Assembly (NCBI RefSeq): GCF_000399665.1
Contig: NZ_KB976986.1
Span: forward strand, 3,032,733 to 3,096,732
Direction: 5' to 3'
From: Acinetobacter calcoaceticus ANC 3811
Lineage (GTDB): Bacteria > Pseudomonadota > Gammaproteobacteria > Pseudomonadales > Moraxellaceae
DNA: 64,000 bases
In this document: in pieces, positions 51,455-60,182 of the stretch
How the letters are laid out: every line of letters begins with the position of its first letter
Position numbering within the stretch: position 1 is the stretch's first letter
Notes under the pieces: generated by a model
Seen by the model: the letters and a program-made list of their open reading frames with translations, nothing else
Told to the model about the DNA's origin: nothing
Database searches by the model: none
Program-made: the position numbers and the translations under genes

Positions 51455-52510
51455 ATGGATATTTTAGAGAACCCATTAGAATTATGCGGTTTTGCATTTA
51501 TTGAGTTTGTTTCAAAGGAAAATGAATTAGATCCAGTTTTTGAAACAATTGGCTTTTCAAAAGTAGCCAAGCATAAATCGAAAGAAGCGTACTTATGGCG
51601 TCAAGGAAATATCAATATTATCCTGAATTATCAGCCAGAATCTTATGCTTCATTCTTCTTTAAAGAACATGGTCCATCTGCATGTGCGATGGGTTTTAAA
51701 ACACGTGATGCAGCAAAAGCTTTCCAAAAAGCAGTAGAGCTTGGCGCTGAACCAATGTATTCAAAAGTTGGGCCAATGGAGCTTAACATTCCGGCAATTA
51801 AAGGTATTGGTGGCATGCCAATCTTTTTAGTTGATCGTGATATCTATGAAAATGACTTTGTCTTCTTTGATGATGCGAAAAGACATCCAGTAGGCGCAGG
51901 TTTAAACGAGATTGACCACTTAACTCATAACGTCTACAAAGGCCGTATGGAGTATTGGGCAAACTTCTATGAAAAAATCTTTAACTTCCAAGAAATTCGC
52001 TACTTTGATATTAAGGGCGAATATACAGGCTTAACGTCTAAAGCATTAACAGCGCCAGACGGCATGATCCGTATTCCATTAAACGAAGATTCGGACAAAG
52101 GAAACGGCCAAATTGCAGAGTTCCTATCTGACTTTAATGGCGAAGGGATTCAACATATCGCGTTTATTTGTGATGACTTAATTTCGACTTGGGATAAGTT
52201 AAAAGGCCTCGGTCTGAAATTTATGACACCACCGCCAAATACGTATTATGAAATGCTACCAGAGCGTTTACCTGAGCATGGTGAGCCGACAGACGAGTTA
52301 AAACAGCGTGGTATTTTGCTAGACGGCAATACTAAAGATGGTCAGAAGAAACTGTTATTGCAAATTTTCTCTGAAAACATGATTGGTCCAGTCTTCTTCG
52401 AATTTATTCAACGTAAAGATGATGATGGCTTTGGTGAAGGTAACTTCAAGGCATTATTTGAGTCAATTGAACGTGACCAGATTCGCCGTGGTGTTCTAGA
52501 AACTAAATAA
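51455..52510 (+). CDS. hppD: 4-hydroxyphenylpyruvate dioxygenase
   Basis: 351 residues. Fe(II) enzyme that converts 4-hydroxyphenylpyruvate to homogentisate in tyrosine breakdown. Two VOC-type halves. Iron ligands: His in [12 protein letters not shown], His in [11 protein letters not shown], and Glu in [26 protein letters not shown] precedes the ATG. A terminator follows directly, so it is transcribed alone, and its operator pair matches that of the fahA operon. The homogentisate dioxygenase hmgA is not adjacent. Confidence 0.96.
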   Translation: MDILENPLELCGFAFIEFVSKENELDPVFETIGFSKVAKHKSKEAYLWRQGNINIILNYQPESYASFFFKEHGPSACAMGFKTRDAAKAFQKAVELGAEPMYSKVGPMELNIPAIKGIGGMPIFLVDRDIYENDFVFFDDAKRHPVGAGLNEIDHLTHNVYKGRMEYWANFYEKIFNFQEIRYFDIKGEYTGLTSKALTAPDGMIRIPLNEDSDKGNGQIAEFLSDFNGEGIQHIAFICDDLISTWDKLKGLGLKFMTPPPNTYYEMLPERLPEHGEPTDELKQRGILLDGNTKDGQKKLLLQIFSENMIGPVFFEFIQRKDDDGFGEGNFKALFESIERDQIRRGVLETK

Positions 52511-52531
52511 GCTGAGCTTTGTTTCTGATCT

Positions 52532-52567
52532 AAAAAAACCAAGAGTTTGATCTCTTGGTTTTTTTAT
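52532..52567. terminator. Terminator between hppD and the IclR gene
   Basis: AAAAAACCAAGAG and CTCTTGGTTTTTT flank TTTGAT. Good stem, T run on each side; it probably serves both convergent genes. Confidence 0.92.
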
Positions 52568-52576
52568 CGCTATTGA

Positions 52577-53356
52577 TTAGCGACTTTTAATATATTGATT
52601 AATGAGCTTCACTTCACTTTTTAAGATTTCAATCGTTTTACTGTGAGGGTCGACTGGTAAAAACATTTCGCTATCCAGTGCGACAATACAAAACTCGATG
52701 CTTTGATTTGAATTAAACACAGGTAAACCAACAGCATTAATTCCTGTTAGTAAATCACCTTTCGCTGCCGACATTTCTTGCTGGCGAATCGTTTCTTTAA
52801 GCTCTGTAAACGCTTGCCAGTTTTGTGGTGCGATGTTTAGACCAAGTTCTTGATACTTTTGCCACTCTGCTTCCATTAATGGACGAACAAAATGCTCTGG
52901 AAGATAAGAAGCAAATAAACGTCCAGCGGCAGAATTGACTAAAGGCATAATTGAGCCGACTTTGGTGACAATCGAAATAGGGTGGTTTGATTCAATCGAT
53001 TGAACAACTACAGGGCCTTTAGGCGACCATTTACTAATTTGTATGCCGCAACCAATTTTGTTTTGTAGGTCGTAAATTAAATGCTGTACCAGTTGTAGGG
53101 TGTCGCTATGCTGAACACAGTTTAGACCTAAGCGCCATGCTTGATCGCCCAAAGCGTATTGGCCATCATCAAGTTGTTTTGCATATTCCATGCGAATAAG
53201 ACTAACGAGATAGCGGTGTACCTTCGCAGGATGCATTTCTAGCTTACTGGACAGATCTTTGAGAATAATAGGTTGATTGTGCTCTAAAAGGGCATTTAGT
53301 ACAGATAAACCGACTTCAAGTGATTGAACCCCCCCAGATACTTTTTCTTCAATCAT
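52577..53356 (-). CDS. IclR family regulator, probable control of tyrosine catabolism
   Basis: 259 residues. N-terminal winged helix (about 8-70) with PIILKDLSSKLEMHPAKVHRYLVSLIRMEYA, then the GAF-like effector domain ending in EFCIVALDSEMFLP. IclR proteins control aromatic pathways, for example HmgR, PcaU and PobR. Position between hppD and the fahA operon, and the shared operators in both promoters, make this the obvious candidate. Effector unknown; homogentisate would be the guess. Confidence 0.88.
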   Translation of the reverse strand: MIEEKVSGGVQSLEVGLSVLNALLEHNQPIILKDLSSKLEMHPAKVHRYLVSLIRMEYAKQLDDGQYALGDQAWRLGLNCVQHSDTLQLVQHLIYDLQNKIGCGIQISKWSPKGPVVVQSIESNHPISIVTKVGSIMPLVNSAAGRLFASYLPEHFVRPLMEAEWQKYQELGLNIAPQNWQAFTELKETIRQQEMSAAKGDLLTGINAVGLPVFNSNQSIEFCIVALDSEMFLPVDPHSKTIEILKSEVKLINQYIKSR

Positions 53357-53574
53357 TTAAATACCCTTAATAAAGTTACTTCAGTTGTTAAACAGTGATG
53401 TTCAAAACATAAATTGAAATTGCTGCGTTTTACATCATGCCTGAGCCTAGTGAGAAATAGAAATCACCTTTTTCTATTAGCGAAATTGGCATGTTTAATA
53501 ATCAACAATTTTCTAAAATCACCATACTCTCATTTGTAGCGCAAATTTCTAGAAATTTAGCAGCTTTAAATAAT

Positions 53575-53640
53575 ATAAATCGGCATTGATACAGAACAGT
53601 TCATTCAAACAATTCTAATCAATGCCGACTTTTTAGATCG
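53575..53640 (-). terminator. Long-loop hairpin after the VOC gene
   Basis: TCGGCATTGAT (53580-53590) and ATCAATGCCGA (53618-53628) are perfect 11-bp complements, with a 27-base loop. On the minus strand it comes just after the end of the fahA-maiA-VOC run, followed by ATTTATATTATTT. Confidence 0.45.
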
Positions 53641-53651
53641 ATCTTTTAAAA

Positions 53652-54200
53652 TTAGGTTCCTAACTCTTCTTCATGCAAGAAATGTGTGTGGTGAGGAGCA
53701 CGTTTAGTTTTGCTCCATTCCTCAAGCATTTCTGCTTTCATTTCTTCAGTAATTTTTGCAATTTTTTCTTCAGCGCGCACATCGTTATAGGTAAGTTCTA
53801 AACGGTGGCCATTTGGGTCAAAGAAATAAATTGAGTGGAAAATACCATGATTAGTTACGCCCAAAACTTTCACACCATTTTCTTCTAAATGTTGCTTCGC
53901 AGCCATCAGCGCATTTACATCTTCAACTTCAAAAGCAATATGCTGTACCCATTGAGGCGTATTTTCGTCTCGGCCCATTTCTGGTTGAGTCGGCAATTCA
54001 AAAAATGCCAAAACGTTGCCTTGACCTGCATCTAAGAATAAATGCATATATGGGTCAAAAGCTTTAGTTGATGGGACATGGTCTTCAGCAAAAGCTAAAA
54101 TGAAGTCCATGTTGAGCATTTTTTTATACCACTCAACAGTTTCTTTTGCATCCTTACAACGATATGCAACGTGATGTATTTTTTTAATGGCAAATGTCAT
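53652..54200 (-). CDS. VOC-fold dioxygenase-like protein in the homogentisate operon
   Basis: 182 residues. A single glyoxalase/extradiol-dioxygenase (VOC) unit plus a helical tail. Candidate metal ligands stand in the canonical order: His in KKIHHVAYRC (near residue 8), His in WVQHIAFEVED (near 98), Glu in GHRLELTYND (near 143). This two-His/one-carboxylate set is that of type-I extradiol dioxygenases. Operon partner of maiA and fahA (17 bp after maiA). The AGGAG before 54200 fixes the start over one 9 codons earlier. Annotated generically as glyoxalase/dioxygenase in relatives, to my memory. Confidence 0.8.
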   Translation of the reverse strand: MTFAIKKIHHVAYRCKDAKETVEWYKKMLNMDFILAFAEDHVPSTKAFDPYMHLFLDAGQGNVLAFFELPTQPEMGRDENTPQWVQHIAFEVEDVNALMAAKQHLEENGVKVLGVTNHGIFHSIYFFDPNGHRLELTYNDVRAEEKIAKITEEMKAEMLEEWSKTKRAPHHTHFLHEEELGT

Positions 54201-54217
54201 ATTAAAACTCCTTTTTA

Positions 54218-54850
54218 CTATTCCCAATCTGGTTGTTGTTCTGGCGCTGCGTTATAAAAGGCTGGGATAGACAAACAATGGTGATAAATCGATTCAATTT
54301 TTGGAAACGCAGATAAATCAATCTTGAAGCGTTTCGCGTTGTAAACCTGTGGAATCAGACAGCAATCGGCAATTGTTGCTTCGTGTCCAAAGCAAAATTG
54401 GCCATTCGAATTTTGTAGTTGCTGTTCCAGATTTTGAAAACCTTCAAGAATCCAGTGTTGATACCAGTAATTTTTTTGCTCATCTGAAACATTTAACTCA
54501 TTTTTTAAATATTTCAGAATGCGCAGGTTATTTAATGGGTGCATATCACAGGCAATAGCTTGTGCAAAAGCACGGACTTTGGCACGTTCTTGCACATCTC
54601 TTGGGAGTAATTTGGTTTCTGGATATTGCTCATCCAGATATTCCAAAATACTTAACGATTGAGACAAGGTTAAATCGCCGTCAATTAAAGTCGGAACGAG
54701 AGCACTGCGGTTTAACTTTAAATAGTCTTCGCTTTGCTGTTCATTTTTTACTAGATGAACTGGAACAGTCTCATAAGCTAAACCTTTAATGTTTAGACCA
54801 ATCCGTACTCTGTAGGCTGCAGAGCTACGAAAGTAACTATACAGCTTCAT
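54218..54850 (-). CDS. maiA: Maleylacetoacetate isomerase (zeta-class GST)
   Basis: 210 residues. It converts maleylacetoacetate to fumarylacetoacetate with glutathione. The zeta signature YSYFRSSAAYRVRIGLNIKG at the N-terminus carries the catalytic SSxxxRVRI motif, and ALVPTLIDGDLTLSQSLSIL holds the cis-Pro and Glu/Ser glutathione site. I start at 54850 (MKLYSYFRSS). This ATG overlaps the end of fahA by 14 bp, a coupling arrangement. Second gene of fahA-maiA-VOC. Confidence 0.93.
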   Translation of the reverse strand: MKLYSYFRSSAAYRVRIGLNIKGLAYETVPVHLVKNEQQSEDYLKLNRSALVPTLIDGDLTLSQSLSILEYLDEQYPETKLLPRDVQERAKVRAFAQAIACDMHPLNNLRILKYLKNELNVSDEQKNYWYQHWILEGFQNLEQQLQNSNGQFCFGHEATIADCCLIPQVYNAKRFKIDLSAFPKIESIYHHCLSIPAFYNAAPEQQPDWE

Positions 54851-56144
54851 AGTCTGGCTCCGAAGTTTCTGCAAAGTCGAACGTTAATGCAGGAAGAACC
54901 GTGTTTCGAACTTCACCAAAGCCAATGCGAATACCATTTTTTTCACAGTGGCCTTTCATAATGAGCGTATCGCCATCTTGCAAGAAACCACGAGTTTCGC
55001 CGTTAGCCAGTGTCAGAGGTTTAGTGGTGTTCCATGTAAGCTCAAGCAAACTGCCATAAGAGTCAGGTGTAGAACCTGAAATCGTGCCTGAACCCATTAA
55101 GTCACCTACTTGAACGTTACAGCCGCCAATGGTGTGATGAGTGAGCTGCTGAGACATAGACCAATACATATATTTAAAATTGGTTTTGCAGATCACGTCG
55201 CTTTGCGCCGATTTCGGGCTTTGAATTTCAACACTCAAGTTAATGTCATAACTGTTGGCGATATTTTCTTGTAAATAAGCTAAAGGTTTAGGTTCTTGTT
55301 TTGGGCCTTCGACTTTAAATGGCTCAAGTGCTTCAAGTGTTACTACCCAAGGTGAGATGGCACTGGCAAATGATTTTGAATTGAATGGACCTAAAGGCAC
55401 ATATTCCCATTGCTGGATATCGCGTGCTGACCAGTCATTGAGTAATACCATTCCAAAAATATGGTCCCAAGCTTTTTCAATCGAGATAGGTTGGCCAAGC
55501 CCCGTCGGCTTACCAATAACAAATGCTGTTTCAAGTTCAAAATCGAGTTTACGCGATGCAGAAAAAACTGGGCGCTCTTCATTTGGAAGTTTAATTTGTC
55601 CAGATGGACGCACGACTTGAGTGCCACTGACTACAACAGAGCTAGCACGGCCGTTATAACCAACAGGTAATTCAGTCCAGTTTGGCAGTAAGGCATTTTT
55701 TGGATCACGGAACATACAGCCCACATTGGTTGCATGTTCTTTAGAGGAATAGAAATCGGTATAACCAGGTACTTGAAGAGGTAAATGCAAAGTAACGCTG
55801 TCTTGTTTAACTAAAACTTCTTGGCGTAATGCTTCATTTTCTTGAAGTGTTAAATTTTCAACTGAAAGAAGAGACTGTAGTGTCTTACGAACTTTTGACC
55901 AGTTCGCTTTGCCAGACTCAATAAATTTATTCAGTGTCGGCTGGTTAAAGTATGTGTCTTGTTCTGAGAGTTTTAAAAGACCGTGCTTTTCAAGAGCAGC
56001 GAGATCAAGTACCCAATCACCAATAGCCACACCAACCTGACGCTCGCCATCAGCTGTTTTACTAAAGATACCATAAGGCAAATTATGAATAGTGAAATCT
56101 GATTGAGGTGAAACTTCAATAAAAGAGTTTAGTTTTTGTTCCAT
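54837..56144 (-). CDS. fahA: Fumarylacetoacetase
   Basis: 435 residues. It hydrolyses fumarylacetoacetate to fumarate and acetoacetate, the end of tyrosine degradation. The N-terminal domain is followed by the FAH fold with the metal and catalytic segments TDFYSSKEHATNVGCMFR, LDFELETAFVIGKP and LNDWSARDIQQWEYVPLGPFNSKSF. The start at 56144 follows AAGGACGCG; the frame is open a little further up. First gene of the operon, divergent from aroP. Confidence 0.96.
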   Translation of the reverse strand: MEQKLNSFIEVSPQSDFTIHNLPYGIFSKTADGERQVGVAIGDWVLDLAALEKHGLLKLSEQDTYFNQPTLNKFIESGKANWSKVRKTLQSLLSVENLTLQENEALRQEVLVKQDSVTLHLPLQVPGYTDFYSSKEHATNVGCMFRDPKNALLPNWTELPVGYNGRASSVVVSGTQVVRPSGQIKLPNEERPVFSASRKLDFELETAFVIGKPTGLGQPISIEKAWDHIFGMVLLNDWSARDIQQWEYVPLGPFNSKSFASAISPWVVTLEALEPFKVEGPKQEPKPLAYLQENIANSYDINLSVEIQSPKSAQSDVICKTNFKYMYWSMSQQLTHHTIGGCNVQVGDLMGSGTISGSTPDSYGSLLELTWNTTKPLTLANGETRGFLQDGDTLIMKGHCEKNGIRIGFGEVRNTVLPALTFDFAETSEPDYEAV

Positions 56145-56314
56145 TTTCGCGTCCTTGTCTTTATCTCGGGTCTTATACAAATAAAAGTTCGGTCTAGGAC
56201 TGAGCTACTCAATAAGTTTTTAACCTTTGCTTAGATCATCTTTTGTCTTATGAGTTTGATATAGACCGAGCACAACCAATTGCTTCATGTCCCTATAATA
56301 CTGAATTCATAAAA

Positions 56315-56349
56315 TTACGCAATACATAATTTAATTACACATTTCATAA
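56315..56349. promoter_or_regulatory. Paired palindromic operator upstream of fahA
   Basis: TTACG-CAATA-CATAA (56315-56329) and TTACA-CATTT-CATAA (56335-56349). The half-site spacing (5 bp) and the repeat period (20 bp) are exactly those of the hppD operator pair. It lies about 170 bp upstream of the fahA start. Confidence 0.7.
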
Positions 56350-56444
56350 TAATTGTCATTTCTTGTATTTTCTGTTTTCATTCGCGGTCATGAGAAAAGT
56401 CACGCAATTATTTTTTCATGAATCTCTATGAAAGTTTGATTAAT

Positions 56445-56479
56445 TTATGATATACGTAATTTATTGGAAGAAAATTACG
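56445..56479. promoter_or_regulatory. Third copy of the operator motif, before aroP
   Basis: TTATG-ATATA-CGTAA (56445-56459) has the same half-sites and 5-bp spacing. At 56475-56479 a lone TTACG pairs with the CGTAA at 56455-56459 to form a wider inverted repeat. It lies 43 bp before the aroP start codon. Confidence 0.55.
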
Positions 56480-56501
56480 TGACAAGGATGAGAATAATCA
56501 T

Positions 56502-57890
56502 ATGTCAGCACAAGAGCAAGGAAACCTGAAACATGGTTTGAGTAATCGGCACATCCAACTTATTGCATTGGGTGGGGCGATTGGTACAGGGCTTTTTCTT
56601 GGTATATCACAATCGATTAAATTAGCAGGTCCATCGGTCATCCTTGGCTATGCAATTGCAGGATTTATTGCTTTTTTAATGATGCGTCAGCTTGGTGAAA
56701 TGGTGGTTGAAGAGCCTGTAAGCGGGTCTTTTAGTCATTTTGCCTACAAATATTGGGGACCATTTGCAGGGTTCATGTCGGGATGGAACTATTGGGTACT
56801 CAATGTCCTCGTCTGCATGGCAGAATTAAGCGCAGTTGGTCTTTATATTCAATATTGGTGGCCACAAATTCCAACTTGGGCATCTGCTTTAACCTTCTTT
56901 GTCTTAATTAATGGCATTAATCTGCTACACGTTAAGTTTTTTGGCGAAATGGAATTTTGGTTCTCTATTGTCAAAATCTTGGCAATTGTGGGAATGATTG
57001 GTTTTGGTTCATATTTACTTGCAACTGGGACAGCAGGCCCACAAGCAAGCATTTCTAATCTTTGGGCACTCGGTGGTTTTTTCCCATTTGGTGTTGAAGG
57101 CTTAGTCATGGCAATGGCGGTCATTATTTTTGCTTTTGGTGGTATTGAGCTTTTCGGTATTACTGCGGCTGAAGCACGTGACCCTGATAAAACTTTACCT
57201 AAAGCTGTGAATCAAATTATTTACCGTATTTTGATTTTCTATATTGCGACACTTTTTGTTTTATTCTCGCTATTCCCTTGGAACCAGATGGCAGAAGGTG
57301 GCAGTCCGTTTGTAATGGTATTTGCTTCTTTAGATAGCCAAGGAATTGCAACGTTATTGAACTTTGTGATTTTGACTGCTGCGGTTTCAGTTTATAACGG
57401 TACGAGTTATTGCAGTAGCCGTATGCTATTGGGCCTTGCACAACAAGGAAATGCACCAAAAGCATTTGCACACATTAATAAACGCGGTATTCCAACCAAT
57501 GCAGTGATTCTTTCTGCTGCTGTGACTATTTTATGTGTATTGTTAAATTATATTTTCCCTGAAAAAGCTTTCGGTTTACTCATGATGCTCGTGGTTGCAG
57601 CCATTGTGATTAACTGGGTGGTAATTTCGTGGACACATTTAAAATTCCGCAAATATATGCAAAGCCAAGGTCAAACTACTAAGTTCCCAAGCTTTATGTA
57701 CCCATTTAGCAACTATTTATGCATCGTGTTTATGTTAGGCATTTTAATTGTGATGTCTTTAACACCAGATATGCGTACTGCGGTCATGATGATTCCTGGT
57801 TGGATCTTATGTTTGATGGTGGCTTATCAATTTAAACGCCGGAAATTAAAGGCTGAGCAGTCTTTAACCGCCGTAGAAGCAGATATTTAA
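56502..57890 (+). CDS. aroP: Aromatic amino acid permease (AroP-like)
   Basis: 462 residues, about twelve hydrophobic segments, APC superfamily. The signature HIQLIALGGAIGTGLFLGIS is at residues 17-36, and AFGGIELFGITAAEARDP is typical of the AroP/PheP/ProY/GabP branch. AroP carries phenylalanine, tyrosine and tryptophan; the position beside the tyrosine catabolic operon and the shared operator favour that over proline or GABA. AAGGATG precedes the ATG. Confidence 0.87.
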   Translation: MSAQEQGNLKHGLSNRHIQLIALGGAIGTGLFLGISQSIKLAGPSVILGYAIAGFIAFLMMRQLGEMVVEEPVSGSFSHFAYKYWGPFAGFMSGWNYWVLNVLVCMAELSAVGLYIQYWWPQIPTWASALTFFVLINGINLLHVKFFGEMEFWFSIVKILAIVGMIGFGSYLLATGTAGPQASISNLWALGGFFPFGVEGLVMAMAVIIFAFGGIELFGITAAEARDPDKTLPKAVNQIIYRILIFYIATLFVLFSLFPWNQMAEGGSPFVMVFASLDSQGIATLLNFVILTAAVSVYNGTSYCSSRMLLGLAQQGNAPKAFAHINKRGIPTNAVILSAAVTILCVLLNYIFPEKAFGLLMMLVVAAIVINWVVISWTHLKFRKYMQSQGQTTKFPSFMYPFSNYLCIVFMLGILIVMSLTPDMRTAVMMIPGWILCLMVAYQFKRRKLKAEQSLTAVEADI

Positions 57891-57910
57891 TAAGATAGTA
57901 AGTTGTAGCT

Positions 57911-57943
57911 AAAAAAGGACGTATCTCATACGTCCTTTTTTAT
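57911..57943 (+). terminator. Terminator of aroP
   Basis: AAAAAGGACGTAT and ATACGTCCTTTTT flank CTC. Strong intrinsic terminator. Confidence 0.93.
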
Positions 57944-57982
57944 TTTTAAAATTTAGCAACAGAAATTAAAAGATTTTATTAT

Positions 57983-57997
57983 TGTTATAATATAACA
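57983..57997. promoter_or_regulatory. Zur box upstream of zrlA
   Basis: TGTTATAATATAACA is a near-perfect palindrome of the type bound by the zinc repressor Zur. It lies about 60 bp before the zrlA start, and a matching palindrome lies before zigA at 58804-58821. Confidence 0.75.
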
Positions 57998-58054
57998 TTT
58001 CTTCAATTTAATGATGAGCAGTTTTCCCATTTTTGGTGAAGATAGAGCATATTT

Positions 58055-58732
58055 ATGAAGCGTTATTTAGGTTTACTTTTATTATCTCTCACGGCTTGTA
58101 GTACTCAAACACCCAAGCCAACAACTCCTCTGCGCACCCACACTTTGCCTCAACCTACAAAAACAGTGGTTAGAATAAAGCAGCAACCCGAAGATTATGT
58201 GGCTTGGATCGCAACCGCAGATCACGGACAGTCTGTACAAGCTTATAAGCAATTTCTTAAGCAAAAAGGGCTTGCCAATTTAGTTCCAGACCATGAGTTA
58301 TTACGCTCGGCTCGCGATTGGCAAAAATGTGGAGTTGAACCGTATGCGGTGCCACCAAGAGAGATTTGGTCCAACATCGTTCCGACGCTTAGCATTTTAA
58401 AAGCATTAGTTGACGATGGGGTGATTAACGATTTTGAAGTGACATCGGCCTATCGAGCTTTATCTTTAAACCGCTGTGCGGGTGGTGCAGATGCTTCGCG
58501 ACATGTCTTTAATGCAGCGCTTGATTTTCGAATTGGAGCAGAACAGCCTACAGATTTAGACCAGTTTAATATTCAACAAACCAAAACCAAACTTTGTCAG
58601 TTCTGGGAAACCAAGGGCCAAGCACTTAACATGGGGCTGGGTGTCTATGCTTCGGGACAAATCCATATTGATAGCCAAGGATTCCGTTCATGGGGACCTG
58701 ACCATCACTATCGAACCTCGATTTGTCAGTAA
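58055..58732 (+). CDS. zrlA: Zur-regulated lipoprotein, M15 peptidase-like
   Basis: 225 residues. Lipobox LSLTAC (Cys15) for export and lipidation. The M15A/D-alanyl-D-alanine carboxypeptidase-type domain has zinc ligands in SRHVFNAALDFRIG (His and Asp) and GQIHIDSQGF (His). I recognise it as ZrlA of A. baumannii, a lipoprotein peptidase linked to zinc limitation and cell-wall maintenance. The Zur box just upstream agrees. The symbol is from memory of that work. Confidence 0.82.
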   Translation: MKRYLGLLLLSLTACSTQTPKPTTPLRTHTLPQPTKTVVRIKQQPEDYVAWIATADHGQSVQAYKQFLKQKGLANLVPDHELLRSARDWQKCGVEPYAVPPREIWSNIVPTLSILKALVDDGVINDFEVTSAYRALSLNRCAGGADASRHVFNAALDFRIGAEQPTDLDQFNIQQTKTKLCQFWETKGQALNMGLGVYASGQIHIDSQGFRSWGPDHHYRTSICQ

Positions 58733-58803
58733 CTATAAAAGCAATTTTTTCAAAGACTAAAAGAGTTGGCTTAAATAAAACTAGAATAAAAACTTGATCA
58801 ATA

Positions 58804-58821
58804 GTTATGTTATAACATAAC
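58804..58821. promoter_or_regulatory. Zur box upstream of zigA
   Basis: GTTATGTTATAACATAAC is a perfect 18-bp palindrome sharing TGTTATAA...TAACA with the box before zrlA. It lies about 95 bp before the zigA start. A typical Zur operator pattern. Confidence 0.78.
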
Positions 58822-58916
58822 ATTATTGTGGTTTAGAAATAGATTACGCCTGTGATCTGGCCATACTTAAATGGCCAGCCATGATCAGTTTAAATATTAT
58901 TCAAAGAGATCAAGCC

Positions 58917-60146
58917 ATGCGCACTGCAATCGCCAACTCATTTGCCAAGCTTCCCGTCACTGTTTTATCTGGCTTTTTGGGTGCAGGAAAGACCACATTA
59001 CTCAACCACATTTTAAATAATCGTGAAGGCCGCCGTATTGCCGTGATTGTCAATGATATGTCAGAGGTGAATATTGATGCGGCATTAGTACGCGAAGGCG
59101 GGGCGGAGCTTTCAAGAACAGATGAAAAGCTGGTTGAAATGAGTAATGGCTGTATCTGTTGCACGCTACGAGAAGATTTATTGGTTGAGGTTAAACGTTT
59201 AGCCGATGAAGGACGCTTTGACCAATTGGTGATTGAGTCAACTGGCATTTCTGAACCGCTGCCTGTGGCAGAAACCTTTACCTTTGAAGATGAAGATGGA
59301 AACTCACTCAATGAGTTTGCACGTCTCGACACCATGGTTACGGTAGTCGATGCTTTTAACTTTCTTAAAGATTACGGTTCAATGGACTCACTGCAACAAC
59401 GTGGTGAGTCGCTAGGCGAACAAGATGAGCGAACTGTGGTTGACTTGCTTATTGATCAGATCGAGTTTTGTGATGTGATTATGCTGAATAAAATTGACCT
59501 GATTGATCAGGCTCAGCAACACCAGCTCATCGCAATTTTAAAAACTTTAAACCCGCGCGCTCGAATTGAAATTGCTCAATTTGGGAAGATCGCTTTAGAT
59601 AAAATCTTAAATACTCAACTCTTTGACTTTGATGAAGCAGCACAAGCACCAGGCTGGTTAAAAGAATTACGTGGCGAGCATACGCCAGAAACTGAAGAGT
59701 ATGGGATCAGTAGCTTTGTTTACCGTGCCCGTCGACCGTTCCATCCAGAACGTTTTTATGATTTGGTGCAGGGTGAATGGCCGGGTGTCGTGCGTTCTAA
59801 AGGCTTTTTCTGGTTGGCTGCTGAACCGACATTGGCTTATTCATGGTCACAAGCGGGTGCAATGGCGCGGCATGGCTTGGCAGGTTATTGGTGGGCCGCC
59901 GTTGCAGAAGAAGACTGGCCAAGTGACTTAGACAGCATCGAACAAATTAAAAAGGTTTGGGATGCTCAAACAGGTGATGCACGTCAGGAGCTGGTTTTAA
60001 TTGGTATGCAAATGGATGAGCAAGCCTTAATACAACGATTAAACGACTGCTTATTAAGTGATGAAGAAATGGCTTTAGGACCACAAGCGTGGCAGAACTG
60101 GTCTAATCCTTTTAAACAAGAAGATGAAACCATGTTGATCGCTTAA
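58917..60146 (+). CDS. zigA: COG0523 GTPase ZigA, zinc metallochaperone
   Basis: 409 residues. G3E-family GTPase: P-loop [10 protein letters not shown] (18-27), the conserved zinc-binding CICC (79-82) in [12 protein letters not shown], and NKIDL as the base-specificity motif. The CobW C-terminal domain follows. ZigA is the Zur-induced GTPase of A. baumannii that supports zinc-dependent metabolism, including histidine use; the hut genes downstream agree. Start at 58917 preferred over 58881 because it begins the family sequence. Confidence 0.9.
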   Translation: MRTAIANSFAKLPVTVLSGFLGAGKTTLLNHILNNREGRRIAVIVNDMSEVNIDAALVREGGAELSRTDEKLVEMSNGCICCTLREDLLVEVKRLADEGRFDQLVIESTGISEPLPVAETFTFEDEDGNSLNEFARLDTMVTVVDAFNFLKDYGSMDSLQQRGESLGEQDERTVVDLLIDQIEFCDVIMLNKIDLIDQAQQHQLIAILKTLNPRARIEIAQFGKIALDKILNTQLFDFDEAAQAPGWLKELRGEHTPETEEYGISSFVYRARRPFHPERFYDLVQGEWPGVVRSKGFFWLAAEPTLAYSWSQAGAMARHGLAGYWWAAVAEEDWPSDLDSIEQIKKVWDAQTGDARQELVLIGMQMDEQALIQRLNDCLLSDEEMALGPQAWQNWSNPFKQEDETMLIA

Positions 60147-60148
60147 TT

Positions 60149-60182
60149 AAAAAAGCCCCTATTTAAAAGGGGCTTTGTTTTA
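60149..60182. terminator. Terminator after zigA
   Basis: AAAGCCCCT (60152-60160) pairs with AGGGGCTTT (60168-60176), with T after and A before. It probably ends both zigA and the convergent acyltransferase gene. Confidence 0.85.

Larger units (their letters stand above)
56145..56501. other. Divergent control region of fahA and aroP
   Basis: About 357 bp with no gene. It holds the paired operator at 56315-56349 on the fahA side and a third site at 56445-56459 near aroP. Confidence 0.6.

Noticed and set aside
53400..53420. Operator half-site (ACATAA) before the IclR gene
   Set aside because: Only one half fits and the left half-site is missing at the required spacing, so autoregulation by the same operator is not supported.
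58910..59335. 141-codon frame antisense to zigA
   Set aside because: Shadow of the GTPase coding strand; Ser/Lys-rich with no domain; overlaps the P-loop coding region.
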